Shown in pieces: positions 26,101 to 36,995 of a stretch of 64,000 nucleotides of DNA. Source of the stretch: Triops longicaudatus (lineage: Eukaryota > Arthropoda > Branchiopoda > Notostraca > Triopsidae); the NCBI GenBank assembly GCA_022885665.1, contig JAGQDJ010000145.1, positions 153,026-217,025 on the forward strand, read 5' to 3'. The notes under the pieces were generated by a model. That model had not been told where the DNA came from and made no database searches. It worked only from the letters and a program-made list of their open reading frames with translations. Positions within the stretch are counted from its first letter, which is position 1; each line of letters starts with the position of its first letter. A program made the translations under genes and the position numbers.

Positions 26101-27815
26101 CAGCCGTGATTGTCACTTTAAAACTTCTGAATGATTCCATAGCCCAACGACAATGCAATTTTAGCTTATCTTGCAGTTTCAAATGTTTGCGCTGAATTTT
26201 TGCGCATTTTCTTCCTTTATGAGGCTTATAATGACTAATTTACGAAAGCGGAATATTTAACGAACATTTGGGGTGCTTCAATTCAGCATCTTGTAAGCGT
26301 ACAGGAGTGCGGGGTGTTGCAAGCAAGCCGAAGTAAGCACATTTACCCCGGCCAAGACGCACACAGCCCCTCGCGTTATGAAGGTTCCGACGATGAGTTC
26401 GTAATAGGACCACAACGATCACCAAAATTAATAATCTTTTTGTGGCTGATTCTTAGAGGATGAGTTAGCAATATGAGCAACTAGCTAGCCACTTTATCAG
26501 TTTCATTGCTAAATTCTTACCGAATTTCCCTGCGACGCTTAAAACCGAAAAAGTTTCCCTGCTTCGATTTTCCTAAGCTCCGCCACAGCATGCAGCGTGT
26601 TTCAGCCATGTAAGCTTGCAAGCATGTTGAAAAATTCCAACGAATTGGTTTCACCTTTGCATGTGTTTCAATCTTGTAAAAAAAGCTAATGTGACCAAAT
26701 GGTTTAGTTCGTGTATCAGCCAATAAAAAAGCTTGATGTGACAGTTTTACCCGAAATAAAAAGTTTTATTTTGCCTCAGTGGCGACTTTACAGGCTAGAC
26801 GACGCTCAACTTTCTTTTTCGTGTGGCAAGAATTAAAACAAGATAAACTTGGACTGTGTCCCATTTCCGCAACCCGCCACGTACCCGACAGTACGTAATC
26901 GCATTAGCTTAGTAATGAACTTGCCCAAAGCTTTGTGTCCGGGCATGATTACGTAGACCAAGTGCCCCTGTCAACTTGGCGTGGGTTCTCTACTCACCGC
27001 TTGGAGGCTAGCGCGTGGAAGCTTGATCGAGATTTCCTTGTAAGTAGCCAAACAAAGCACACGAATGCAATGAAAGCGGAACTGTGAATCGGAAATAAGT
27101 ATAAGAAGAGAAAGGAACTAGACCGGGTACTTGTAATTTGCGTAAGATGGGGGTAAATAGACACGGAAGTAAGGAGAGGAAAAGGAAGGAAGGAACTACT
27201 TGGACCATGGAGTAGTTGTAAGCTCATCGGAAGCAGGTCAGGCAGTTGTTGCGAACTGCAACCATTTTCCAATGACTACCACCAACGCAGACTGTCACGT
27301 GCCACGGACTTCCGGTGAGTACGGCACCTGGCGTATAAAAGGGTCTTCATATAACATGTTGCTAGTTTTTACTCGCGCTCCGGTTCATCCCAAATACCTG
27401 GGACGATTTTACTACGCTAATTCCTCATCCCTTTTTGTTAAACCGAAGGGCAGCGGGAGAGGGAGGGACAAATGAAACAAAACAAAGATGTTGCTCGTGC
27501 TTCCAACCCAGCGCGCTTGCCACCTGTCCCCATGGTACCGCGTCTGGTACGGACAACTATACATGATATTCAGGGAACAACTGAAGAGAATATGAGAAAA
27601 GAGAAGGGCAGGTGAGAATCATACAACGTGGGGAATAAAAGGTATCCTTTTTTGCATTATCTACCAACAATTCCCTGTCCACTGCACCATCAAACCCTTC
27701 GTATTACCGTGTACTTAAATGGTGTTCGTACTCGGTCATGAAAGAGCAAATGGGAACGAGTTTTGATTGATTCGTTCACGTGAAAGGTGAAGAATTTTTC
27801 CATGGTAAGTCCATC

Positions 27816-27997
27816 CAGTGGCGTCGTGCACTTAAAAAATTTTGGGGGGGGGGGGCCGATTTTACATTTCTCTTAATAAAAGAGTTAATGAGTTATAAAT
27901 GAGTTTTAAATGATACCTTTTTTTCAGGATGGCAAATTTTTTTTTTTTTTTTTGGGGGGGGCCGGGCCCCCCGGCCCCATATGGCACGACGCCTCTG
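27816..27997. mobile_element. hAT-type MITE (CAGTGGCGTCGTGC family), copy 2
   Basis: It starts CAGTGGCGTCGTGCACTTAA and ends ATGGCACGACGCCTCTG, in the orientation opposite to the copy at 1728-1900. Flanking 8-mers AGTCCATC (27808-27815) and AGTTCATC (27998-28005) match at seven of eight positions. The conserved core and the terminal G/C palindrome are present. No coding capacity. Confidence 0.85.
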
Positions 27998-30964
27998 AGT
28001 TCATCTACTAATGAAAGGGAAAATGACGGTTAGGACGAATGGGTGATACTGTTATGGAAATGCAGACTGAAGCTGTATTAGTGTATAATTATATTATTGA
28101 GACGAGATATAGGATTCTGACACGGTAATGTTTCAGACATGAATTCGGTAATGTTCCGGTAATGTTGTCTGACACGAAACGGAGTGAAAGGAATCCTAGG
28201 CGCGCGCGTCACCTGGGACGTAACCGCGCAAAATGTGGTTGCCCCGGCCTTGCTGAGGTTTTACCGTGTTTTCTTGCGTATGGCTTTGACGTATATTTGC
28301 GCCTATTCAACTGTGCTTTAGATTATTTTTTGTAGGATCTTAGATGCTTTCCGATCCTTTGCAATCTTTGCCGAACCCGATCCGATAAACCCTGTGAAAC
28401 TAATAAAAATCTTGAAAATTTTCTCGATCATCGAATAAAATCGAAAGAAAATGTACCGATATTTATTCAATTTAAAAAATATCGATATTAAAGTAACATA
28501 CCGATTTATGAACGCATGTGAATCGATACGTTAATAACGATAGCGGCTTGTAACCTCAGCCAGCCAATCAAAACAATTCCCAACCAAAGCTGATTAGATC
28601 GGAGTTGTTGTTTTTTTATGAAAATTCGACCCGATTCTAGTAAATTTCAAGGCAAGGTAGATCCGATAGATCTGTTCATTTGGTCGGATCTAATGATTTG
28701 ATGAAAGTTAACAAATGTAAGATTTTCGGGGCAAGAATCTGAACTGATTGCAAGTCGTCATTGGGCTTTAACAGGTTTCATGTTCAGGTTTTATTGTTGC
28801 ATGTAATGAAGACATTCCGCAATTCTGTACGCATTTAAATGTAATTCTAGCAAGCTTGTTCAACTTATTCGACTTTACAACTACTCGCCTTTCTAAAAAA
28901 AACGTTTGCTATAACGCAATGTTTGCCAACACGTCACATGGCTGAAATCGCTCGATTTTCTTGCGGTATGCAAACGGCCTTTCTTTTTTTTCTCTCTCTC
29001 TCTCTTCACGTAAATAGAACGTACTCGACAATGATTTACAAGTATTTGTGAGCGCTTTGTACAAAATGCCTACAGCTCGCAAACCTCAGTGAATGTTTTC
29101 GAACCACGCTATTTTTCCGTATTTGGCCAACCATTCATAATTTTCACTAAAACATTCGCTGCGACACCTACGGGGATATCCAGAACAAACCGCGCCGTCC
29201 GCAGCGTGCGGTTTTCCTCGTGACATGGAAACGCCTTTACTGTCTGGCATCGGTATACCACAACAATTAATTAAAAACCCAATTGTGAACCTGTTACGAT
29301 ATATACGATTAGTTTTATATGAGGTTATGCATCTTATATAAATCAAACCATATTTGTTCATTGTTGTCTGACCAATCACCGTTTTTTCAATTCGCAGCAA
29401 CGCCATTGGTTCACAATCGCACATCTGAACTTACTGTGTAGAGAAACTTGTTTTCTTTTGGCACGTTTGAAGTGGTAATAACGAATCATGAATAAAGCTG
29501 CAAGCTTAATTGGAATTGCCCAACTACACTTTACAAGCTTATTGTATGTTTCTTCAAATTAAGCCACTTTGGACCTCTTTTTGTCCAAACCTTTTCTCAA
29601 AGCGTTCGCTTCAGCAACAGTGAAAACGTCCAGAATTTGGCATGCGGTTGCAAAAATTCAACTTCTTTAAAAGCTCACAGCTGGCATTTTCCGTACTGAT
29701 TTGCACTCACACATAAATGAATTCGACCACGTCGAATCAAGAAACTTTCCAGCTCATTATGCGAACATATTCCAAAAACTTGAGTTTTCCCCACATTACC
29801 CACATGTGACGCTCTTATTTCCAAGTTAAAAGTTCGATTTTCGTCTCACCAAGCAACAGACCACTACCCTCGAAGTTTCTTCTCTGTACTCATCTTTAAA
29901 AGCCCCATTTGTCACCGCTTGTAATGCCAAGTGGTTTATGTCCATTGTTCGGCTCCTTTTGTTCCATTTCGTCTCATCCTCCCTATAAATCTCTTCAACA
30001 ATGAGAAATACGGTACTTGTTTTTCAGCATTTGAAACCCTTTTCATGTCTATAAAACTTAAGCTTTCTTATATTTCTTAAAAAGAATTATTATATTCATA
30101 TTCAGCACTAGGAACCAGGAATGTGCGAAACCGTCAATAGTTTATGATACTTGTTAAACTTAATAAGAAAAAAAAGTATAAAAACAGCGTGTCAGTTACT
30201 TAAAGGAGAAAAAGAAAGTTCTTAAACCGTCAACTAGAAAAAGGGGAGAAACGCTGTTGTGTTTGCCATATAAGCGTACTCGCTTTGCCTCTGTTTCTCT
30301 CATATAAGGCTTCCGCCGCGAAGCGTCTCATTAACCAGGGTTAATCCCAGGGTTAATTGATGACCCCTTGCTGGCCAAAGCCCCTTGACGGTTTACGTTA
30401 CCTTCAAAGACGGTTCCGGGAAAGGGGATGAAGCTAAGAATTTAATATGACTGGAAAGGTGAGGAGAGCTCGTCTAACACAGACACCATGTGTTGACATG
30501 CGAGAAGCTAATTTAAGCCAACTTGCAACGCACACGCTCCTTAAAAATACGAAAATGAGCTTCTGTTACTGAAAAGATCACCCCTAAAAAAGCTGGCGAC
30601 GATATAAAAAAATGAAAAATTACTCGTCGTTTGTGCTAAGAATACTGTGCGACGCTGTAAAGTCGCTTGCCAATAATTTTTTCCCATAATAAACGCCTTT
30701 TTAGTCCGACTTTTTTACAAGAATGTATTTAATGGCTTTATAAACGTTTCCTTACAAAAAACTGCGAGAGCTACCAACGAGATTCGACAACTGGACGGAA
30801 AACACCTGGTGTGAACACGTGCTAACATATGCAAAATGGGACGGAAAAGGTAGAAACCTTGCATCGATTGACTCTGGAAATGTTAAAAATGGGTTTTTCT
30901 TTATTTGCACTGCCGCATTACGGAAAATCCATGCGGAATTTCAATGCTCGTGCCAACTTTTAGC

Positions 30965-31933
30965 TTATCGCAGCAACCGCCAGCCTACCAACGGCAATAG
31001 CACGCTAAAGGCCGCCAATGAGGCGGAAAACGAAGGGGCAGCATTGCAGAAATGGTCGAAGTCGCAAAAACAGAACGTCGTGTTGTCATAATGGTTCCTA
31101 TTTATGAGAAAAGGAGAAAAGAAAGAGACCATTTAGATGAATAGATAAATTAGTTCGTGTTTAGCAAAAACTACCGTTTGATGTCCAATTCCGTAATGTC
31201 GTTGAAGACGTATTGGGCTAATCGAACGTCCTCGGCGGCAGGGCGGCAACCTTCGTAAGTATCGGCAGGAATATCTCTTCGGAGGCCGATGATGGAGCTG
31301 AGACAGTCGCGGGTGATGATCTCGTCCGCTATTACGATCCCGCGCCACCGGCAAAAGAAGAAAAATTGAAGTGAAAATTGATAAAGCGAGAAATAATGCA
31401 TAATAGAAGGTAAGTGAAAGGAAACGTAACCAAAAAGCTAACAATTGTTCAAAATAAAAGGAAGATTCTATTAAATAAAAAGGTTAATGAGTAAGATAAA
31501 GGAGATATCATAAAGGCTGGTGGAATGACGTTAGTTACCTCCTTTGCGTTCTACAATTTTAACGCATTTGTCGTCGGCGTTTGGACAAGTGTATGACCAG
31601 TACCACCTCCAATCGAAAGGTGTGCCACAGCCGGGATGTGTGCTTACGCATTTGTAACACCATAAACCTTGTCCATAGCCTGCAAAGATTTAATCATTTC
31701 AAGCGCGGTATCTTAATGTTGATAAATATGACAAAAACGACACCGGTTGGATTAGAGGTATAGTTTCAAATTTCGAGAGCAATGAGTAAATTGATTTTAT
31801 GGTGAAAGTTTAATTAATTAGGAATCAAGGAAAGTAAGCGTCCATTTTACTTCCACTTTAAAAAATCCTACTCACTTAAAGCAATAGATACCAGTGTTAT
31901 GAATAAGGCCAATAATGCACGATTTGTAGACAT
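30965..31933 (-). CDS. Ly6/uPAR-type GPI-anchored protein, quiver/sleepless-like
   Basis: Four exons, 31876-31933, 31539-31679, 31175-31328 and 30965-31097, join in phase to 161 residues. Exon 1 encodes a signal peptide (MSTNRALLALFITLVSIAL). The mature part has a three-finger cysteine pattern: WCYKCVS, GCGTPF, CPNADDKC, TRDCLS, EGCRP and CFCDFDHFCN, where the final CxCxxxxxCN is the Ly6 signature. A hydrophobic C-terminus (SFSASLAAFSVLLPLVGW) predicts GPI attachment. Arthropods have many such proteins; quiver/sleepless modulates potassium channels, while relatives act in septate junctions. I assign the family, not a specific orthologue. An AATAAA signal on the coding strand lies at 30900-30905, about 60 bases past the stop. 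The exon 1 boundary is good to about one base. Confidence 0.82.
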
Positions 31934-33617
31934 ATTTGCACTTAATTTGACAAACTAAAATTTGTTAACAGAAAACACAAAAAGCCAAGACTTCAAAAAC
32001 AACAGGATAAATCAGGGCGGTTCCATTAAAATTGCACTCAGTAACATGTAATGCCATCTAGTGGCTGTTCCTGAACTATAATTACCATACCGGGCATTGC
32101 TGAGCATTATAAAAATGGACAGACTAACTCACGTTTTCCTTACGCATGTTCCATTTCTCGTAGAGCACTGGTTAGGAAACGATGTACCGTTTACGGTACT
32201 GCTCAACTCATATTACGCTCTCTGGGATCCACTACTCACGCATAGGTATAACAGTGAGGGATCCGCGTAAAACGAGACTTGTTTGTATCACCGTAGCACC
32301 TCAGAAAGAAAGGTGTTCAGGGTGCTCGTCTTGCGCGGGCCGTTCACGTATAGCTAGAACAGGAAGGGCTCCGCGTACAGCGAAGCCTGCTTAAATTATC
32401 ATAGCGCGAAAAGTAAAATAAGGATAAAGCCACCCGAGGACTCGCGAAACTTGATAAGCTTTGTACATTTTTACAACATTCCGGTTTGTGACTTTTATTT
32501 CCCTTGGAAATTGCGGGTCAACTTGAATCGATAACCCCCAAACTTGTTTTCTGGGTCTTTTTATTATTTTACAACTTGTCAACCGGGTAAAACGAACGCT
32601 GAAAATCTAGAGCGTTCTCTTTTGTTGTAAAAGAACAGGGAGATTATAGGGGCCTGCGAAGTGTGAGCGAAGCTTAGGTATAATAATTCTTTGAAAAGAG
32701 TGGACCATACCCGCTTAAGTCCAACAGTGAAGGAATTTGAAACCCCCCAACGCATGCATAACGGAAACCGGAACGCGCTTTCTGAAGACGGAACGGCGAA
32801 AAACGCGGGAAACGCATTGTTCCGTTTCTTGGGGGCCTCTATGTATGTCTAGACTTGTCGGGGCTGGCTTTCTCTATTGTTGACCATAAGGTATGTGAAT
32901 GTAAAGGAAGGTGAAAAGGAAGGATGCTGGAACTTGTGAGTGCAGATGGGCATAACCATCACGGCAACGGTTGCTTTCATGAAAATCCTGGGACACCTGG
33001 CATTCACGCAGCGCATGAAAGGCCAGCTGCGCCAAATTAAGTTCCCGCCAAAGGGACATGGGGGTATTTTCGAGTTTGTCTCCGTTTTAACACGCAACTT
33101 TCGGTGCTAATTGCATGGCCAACTGAAGCTGTCATGTCTTCTCTGCCAAGTTACGTATACACATGTAGAGTCCAGCGCATAACTGTCAGAACGCCAATTA
33201 AATTCCATGCGTTTTGACCGTTAGCGGCATTCTTTCGCTTCCCCGCCTTTCAGGAATTGGTATCGATGACTTACTCCTGATCGATACCCTTGCTTTTCCT
33301 TTATGAAAAGCTGCTTCCCATATCCCTTGTTACACGCACATATGCATATTTCAGCAACTGAACATACCGAAATTACTAGTTTAACCACGAACGTATCGTG
33401 TTACGGGAAGCAGGAGGGTTCAAAACGGAAGGAAACGAGGTTAGGTATCGATATCGAGCTGTCCGAACACAAGTTGTCTTCGCGCGGTATCGATCGCAAT
33501 ATTCTTCAGTTACCAGAACGTTAGGCGAAGTGCGCGCGTGCAGGTGACCGACGCTCCGTTATTTGAATCCCGATTTTGCTGTTTTTAAGCTTCGTCAACG
33601 CTCAATTTTAGTGCACA
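31934..33617. other. divergent intergenic region between the Ly6-like and prothymosin-like genes
   Basis: The two genes point away from each other, so about 1.7 kb here should hold both promoters. I see no further gene, tRNA or clear transposon end. Open frames near 32182-32394 and 33303-33524 are short and unrecognised. Confidence 0.5.
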
Positions 33618-35381
33618 ATGGCCGATACCCACGTCGAAACTAGGTATATCCTACTTTTTCACTAATTAGTAACGAATTTGTATCTGAAAACCGGGCCGGG
33701 ACGCGGAAAAACCGGGTGAAGCGGCGAGGGAACAAAATGGCGCCTCGGGTTGGTTCGAAAAGGAAGTCTCAGGCGAACGTAGGGGGGGGGGGGGGACAAC
33801 CGAACGCTTGGGCTTTTTCAAGTGGGTCATTGGCCCAACTCGCAACCCGCGACGTTTTCGGGCAGTTTCACGCACGCCGCATGCGTTTACCGAATCCCGG
33901 CAAGAAAGTCGATAGACATCTTTCTTCAAATCTACCCCCAAAGATTAACTTTGATGCGTTTTCGCCGTAAGAGCTATTAAATATGCATTTGCTGAACCCT
34001 TTCACGAAAACCTCCCTTAACCCTCTTATGAAACTCCCTTGGGAAATAGTTTTCTTTTGAAGTCTAGATCTGTTTACCGTAAATCGAACTTTTTTCCCCA
34101 TCCGTGCTGAATCGCCATGCGGAACAATAAATTTCGTCCCTAGCGTTACGTAGCCTTATGGAAGCCTAGTTCTAGAAAAGTTGGCGCGTCACGCTTTGGC
34201 GCCAAAACGCCTCCAAGCTTAGCGCTACGCGCACGCTTGTTACGCAAAATCTTAAATCACATATCCAATTAAAATTAATTACCGTTCAGTTCGTATAGTA
34301 CTTACTAAAGAAAAACGAAGTTCTGAACTAAAACGGCCACTGTTCAAAGAGCCTTTGAAAACGCTCCACAAAGTTGGAACCTACTTATCTACGGACAGTC
34401 CGCTAAACCGGAACAAACCGGCAATATTGCCTTTTACTCATTTATAATTATTTGGAAAGTAAATTTTAATTTACAGAATTAGGATAAGGCCTTGCCCCTT
34501 TATATTCCTCCGTTCGAATTATATCAAAATTTCCGAAAAAGAGCGTTCTTTATCAGTAAAACAGCTGTTGTTGATAAGGAAACGTTGCGTATAAAAGCAT
34601 GCTTTGGAATTTACCAACATCGCCTTTCACTTTTGGTTTTGAGCGTCATTTTGATTTGAAGTCCCGTAAATTTCGTATTCTTAAAACTATTCACTGTATT
34701 GCCTTTAATCTATTGAAATAAAGCCATAAGCAAACTTTACTGTATAATTTAAATTATTTGTAATTTTCAGTTATTGTAAGTATGCTTATTAATCATGTCG
34801 CAAATGTGTTAGTCAAGCCACGTTTAACATTCAAACATTGTAATTGATTAATAAGTTTACTTATCGATGCCTTTGACTTTCACAGCGAAGTCAACCAAGA
34901 TTCTTTGGATGGAGCCAAGGCACCCAGTGAAGAAGTCACTAGTGACGTTCCCGCCGAGGACGCGCCAGCATCCGAAGAGGAATCTCGTGACAAAGAGGAA
35001 ACACCCGCCGAAGCTGAAGTTCCCGCTGCGGAAGCCAAGAACGGCCAGAATGGAGATGCCGCCAGTGCCGCTGCGGAAGGCGAAGCCGACTGTAATTTAT
35101 TTTATCGCTCTAATTTAATTCTTTATATTCGTTATTATTTGTTTTCAAGTCTGGAAAAGCAAAAAACTAAATCATGTTTCTTATCAACAGCCACCGAAGT
35201 GAGCGAAGGGACCACCAAAGCTGCTGAGAAGAGGAAATCGCTCGGTGAGGACGCCACCGAACAAGAAGCGGCTAGTACCGAGGCCACTAGTGACGTCACC
35301 AGCCCCAAGAAGGCCAAAGTTGAAGAAGCAGTGCCCGCAGCGGCTGTGGAAGCTAACGGTGAAAAGGAAGCGGCAGCATAA
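33618..35381 (+). CDS. prothymosin-alpha-like acidic nuclear protein
   Basis: Three exons, 33618-33643, 34886-35091 and 35191-35381, join in phase to 140 residues. The protein begins MADTHVETSEV. It is almost wholly made of Glu, Ala, Asp, Ser, Pro and Lys, with no cysteine and no predicted fold. Near the C-terminus it has basic clusters, EKRKS and SPKKAKVEE, the latter like a nuclear localisation signal. Prothymosin alpha begins with a similar M-(S/A)-D...V-(D/E)-TS stretch and ends with a comparable KK-type signal in an acidic tail, and it is a disordered chromatin and histone chaperone factor. Low-complexity proteins are hard to assign, so the name is a resemblance only. An AATAAA lies at 36135-36140. 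A TATA-like box (TATAAAA at about 34590) inside intron 1 could mark a second promoter. Confidence 0.6.
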
Positions 35382-36995
35382 AAGACATACCCTGATTTTT
35401 TTCTAAGAAAAAAGTTTTTGGAAATCTGGCAATTGTACTGACCTGCATTTTGGCCCCCGTTTTCCTCACGTTCATGATTTTTGTTTTCTTTTCCAACGAC
35501 TTACTGATCGACTTTCTCGTACGAGTTGACGAAACAGTTTCCTGTGGTGTTGCAAATGGTACTTTTTTTACAATGAAAAAGGTGGCGAAATGATTCTCAT
35601 TTTTTAAATTTGTCCAATGCTGTCTTAATTTATGGATGCTGGCGAGGTACAAACTACAAAAATTGGATTTTCTTGTTTTTTGTCTCCAATTTTTTCACCC
35701 AAACGTTCCATGTGTGTGGGGAATATAATGTAATTTGTTTGGATCAACAATGGAATCCTCGTGTATACAAGGTTTCAGCAAGATTGCAAATTACAAACCC
35801 ACTAATTTTCATTGCGTCTCAGTTATTTTGAGAAGAAAACAACGCCCTTTCACGTATTTTGAAGTTCTTATTCAAAAGGTGTAATCCCTCCCCTTTCCTA
35901 GGAAGCTCCCTCCCCAAGCGTTTTGTATGATGCATAATCATCCTTCATCTCTTTGATGTTTCATGGAATAGACAAGTTAATTGGTAACTTTTGGGTTAAT
36001 TGTATTTCCTGATTAATTGTATTGCACCTGAGAGTTAAAAGTGGATAAAAACTAGCTTTTAGTGCGAAAGTTGGGAAAAACAAAGTACTTACACTTAGTG
36101 GGGTGTTCTTATCGTATTGCTCGTGACACGTGGAAATAAAAGAGCGAAATTCGAGTTACAGTGAGGATAATTTTGGACACCGAAAAGCTGCCATGTTATT
36201 TACTTCTGGATTCCGTTTAGTTCCTTTATTTCCATTATTCGTGTGTGTTGGGTGTATCTTGTGGTGGGAAGCGCACGTCAATACACTGTCATCCTTTTTT
36301 TTTTACAGAAAATAGCTGTCAGAGTTTTGTTTAAAGATTACGGAGAAGGTTTTAATGGGATACTTTCATAGCAGTTTTTATTGGACATCGTAGATCATTT
36401 GCACCCGTGTGTCAGCATTAAATTTTTGCAGAAAATTCTAGTGTGGTGAACAGAAATTGACCACGCCGCAGAGATCTAGGCTCGCCCGGCTTATCAGTGG
36501 TAGCTTTCGCCGAAGGAGACGTAAGCAGGAGACAGCGATGTCTCACGAGCGATAAGCAGTTCGCCTAGCGAAGTTCTTCGGGAGAAAACGCATTTCCCCC
36601 GGTCACGTTGTGCTTAGAGCAGCTGAAGGCTTTCTATAGTCGTTTTTCCGTTAGCCCTGGCTTGAAATCTCAGCTATACCGACCTTGGACATTGGGACAA
36701 AGACACCTATTTACGAAAAGCGATCCTGTTAGCAAGGTTGCGAAGCAAGCCAGACCTATTAAGGCAGGGCAGCTATTGTCGCTCTATGCAACCACGCTTT
36801 CCGTCCTCTGTACGTTACTTAAGCGCCTCTTAAGGACGGAACTTTTGGAAGGTAAACATGCAGGGATTCTTTCATTGTTGCTCTTTCCCTTGACGTTCGG
36901 TTTGTAGCAGCATTTTGGAGTAACTCAAAAATTTGTTACAAAACATAAAAGTATGTACGCTAATTTGTCATGAATTTGTGTAGGAATTGATTATT
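35382..36995. other. intergenic region after the prothymosin-like gene
   Basis: It includes the probable 3' untranslated region (AATAAA at 36135-36140) and a GC-richer patch at about 36440-36860 of unknown origin with GGCTTATC and GATAAGC as an inverted pair. A TGTGTAG acceptor just before the next gene's ATG suggests an upstream untranslated exon for that gene. Confidence 0.4.

Larger units (their letters stand above)
18437..30964. other. intergenic region, 12.5 kb, no recognisable gene
   Basis: It lies between the 5' end of the NELL-like gene and the 3' end of the Ly6-like gene, both minus strand, so it should contain the NELL promoter and possible untranslated exons. I see two hAT-type MITEs, CCTAACC-rich decayed repeats (about 22655-23110), a loosely repeated GC-rich module (24.7-26.4 kb), CA and CT microsatellites (near 24235 and 28990) and an isolated TATA-like box (TATAAAA at 27334-27340). 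The longest open frames, including 150 codons at 22035-22487, have biased composition and no family resemblance. Confidence 0.5.

Noticed and set aside
29086..29424. Minus-strand open frame of 112 codons
   Set aside because: The cysteines do not form a known pattern, there is no splice context, and flanking DNA is ordinary AT-rich sequence.
30819..31091. Plus-strand open frame of 90 codons
   Set aside because: It is the antisense shadow of the last exon of the Ly6-like gene, whose Cys pattern and GPI tail read on the minus strand.
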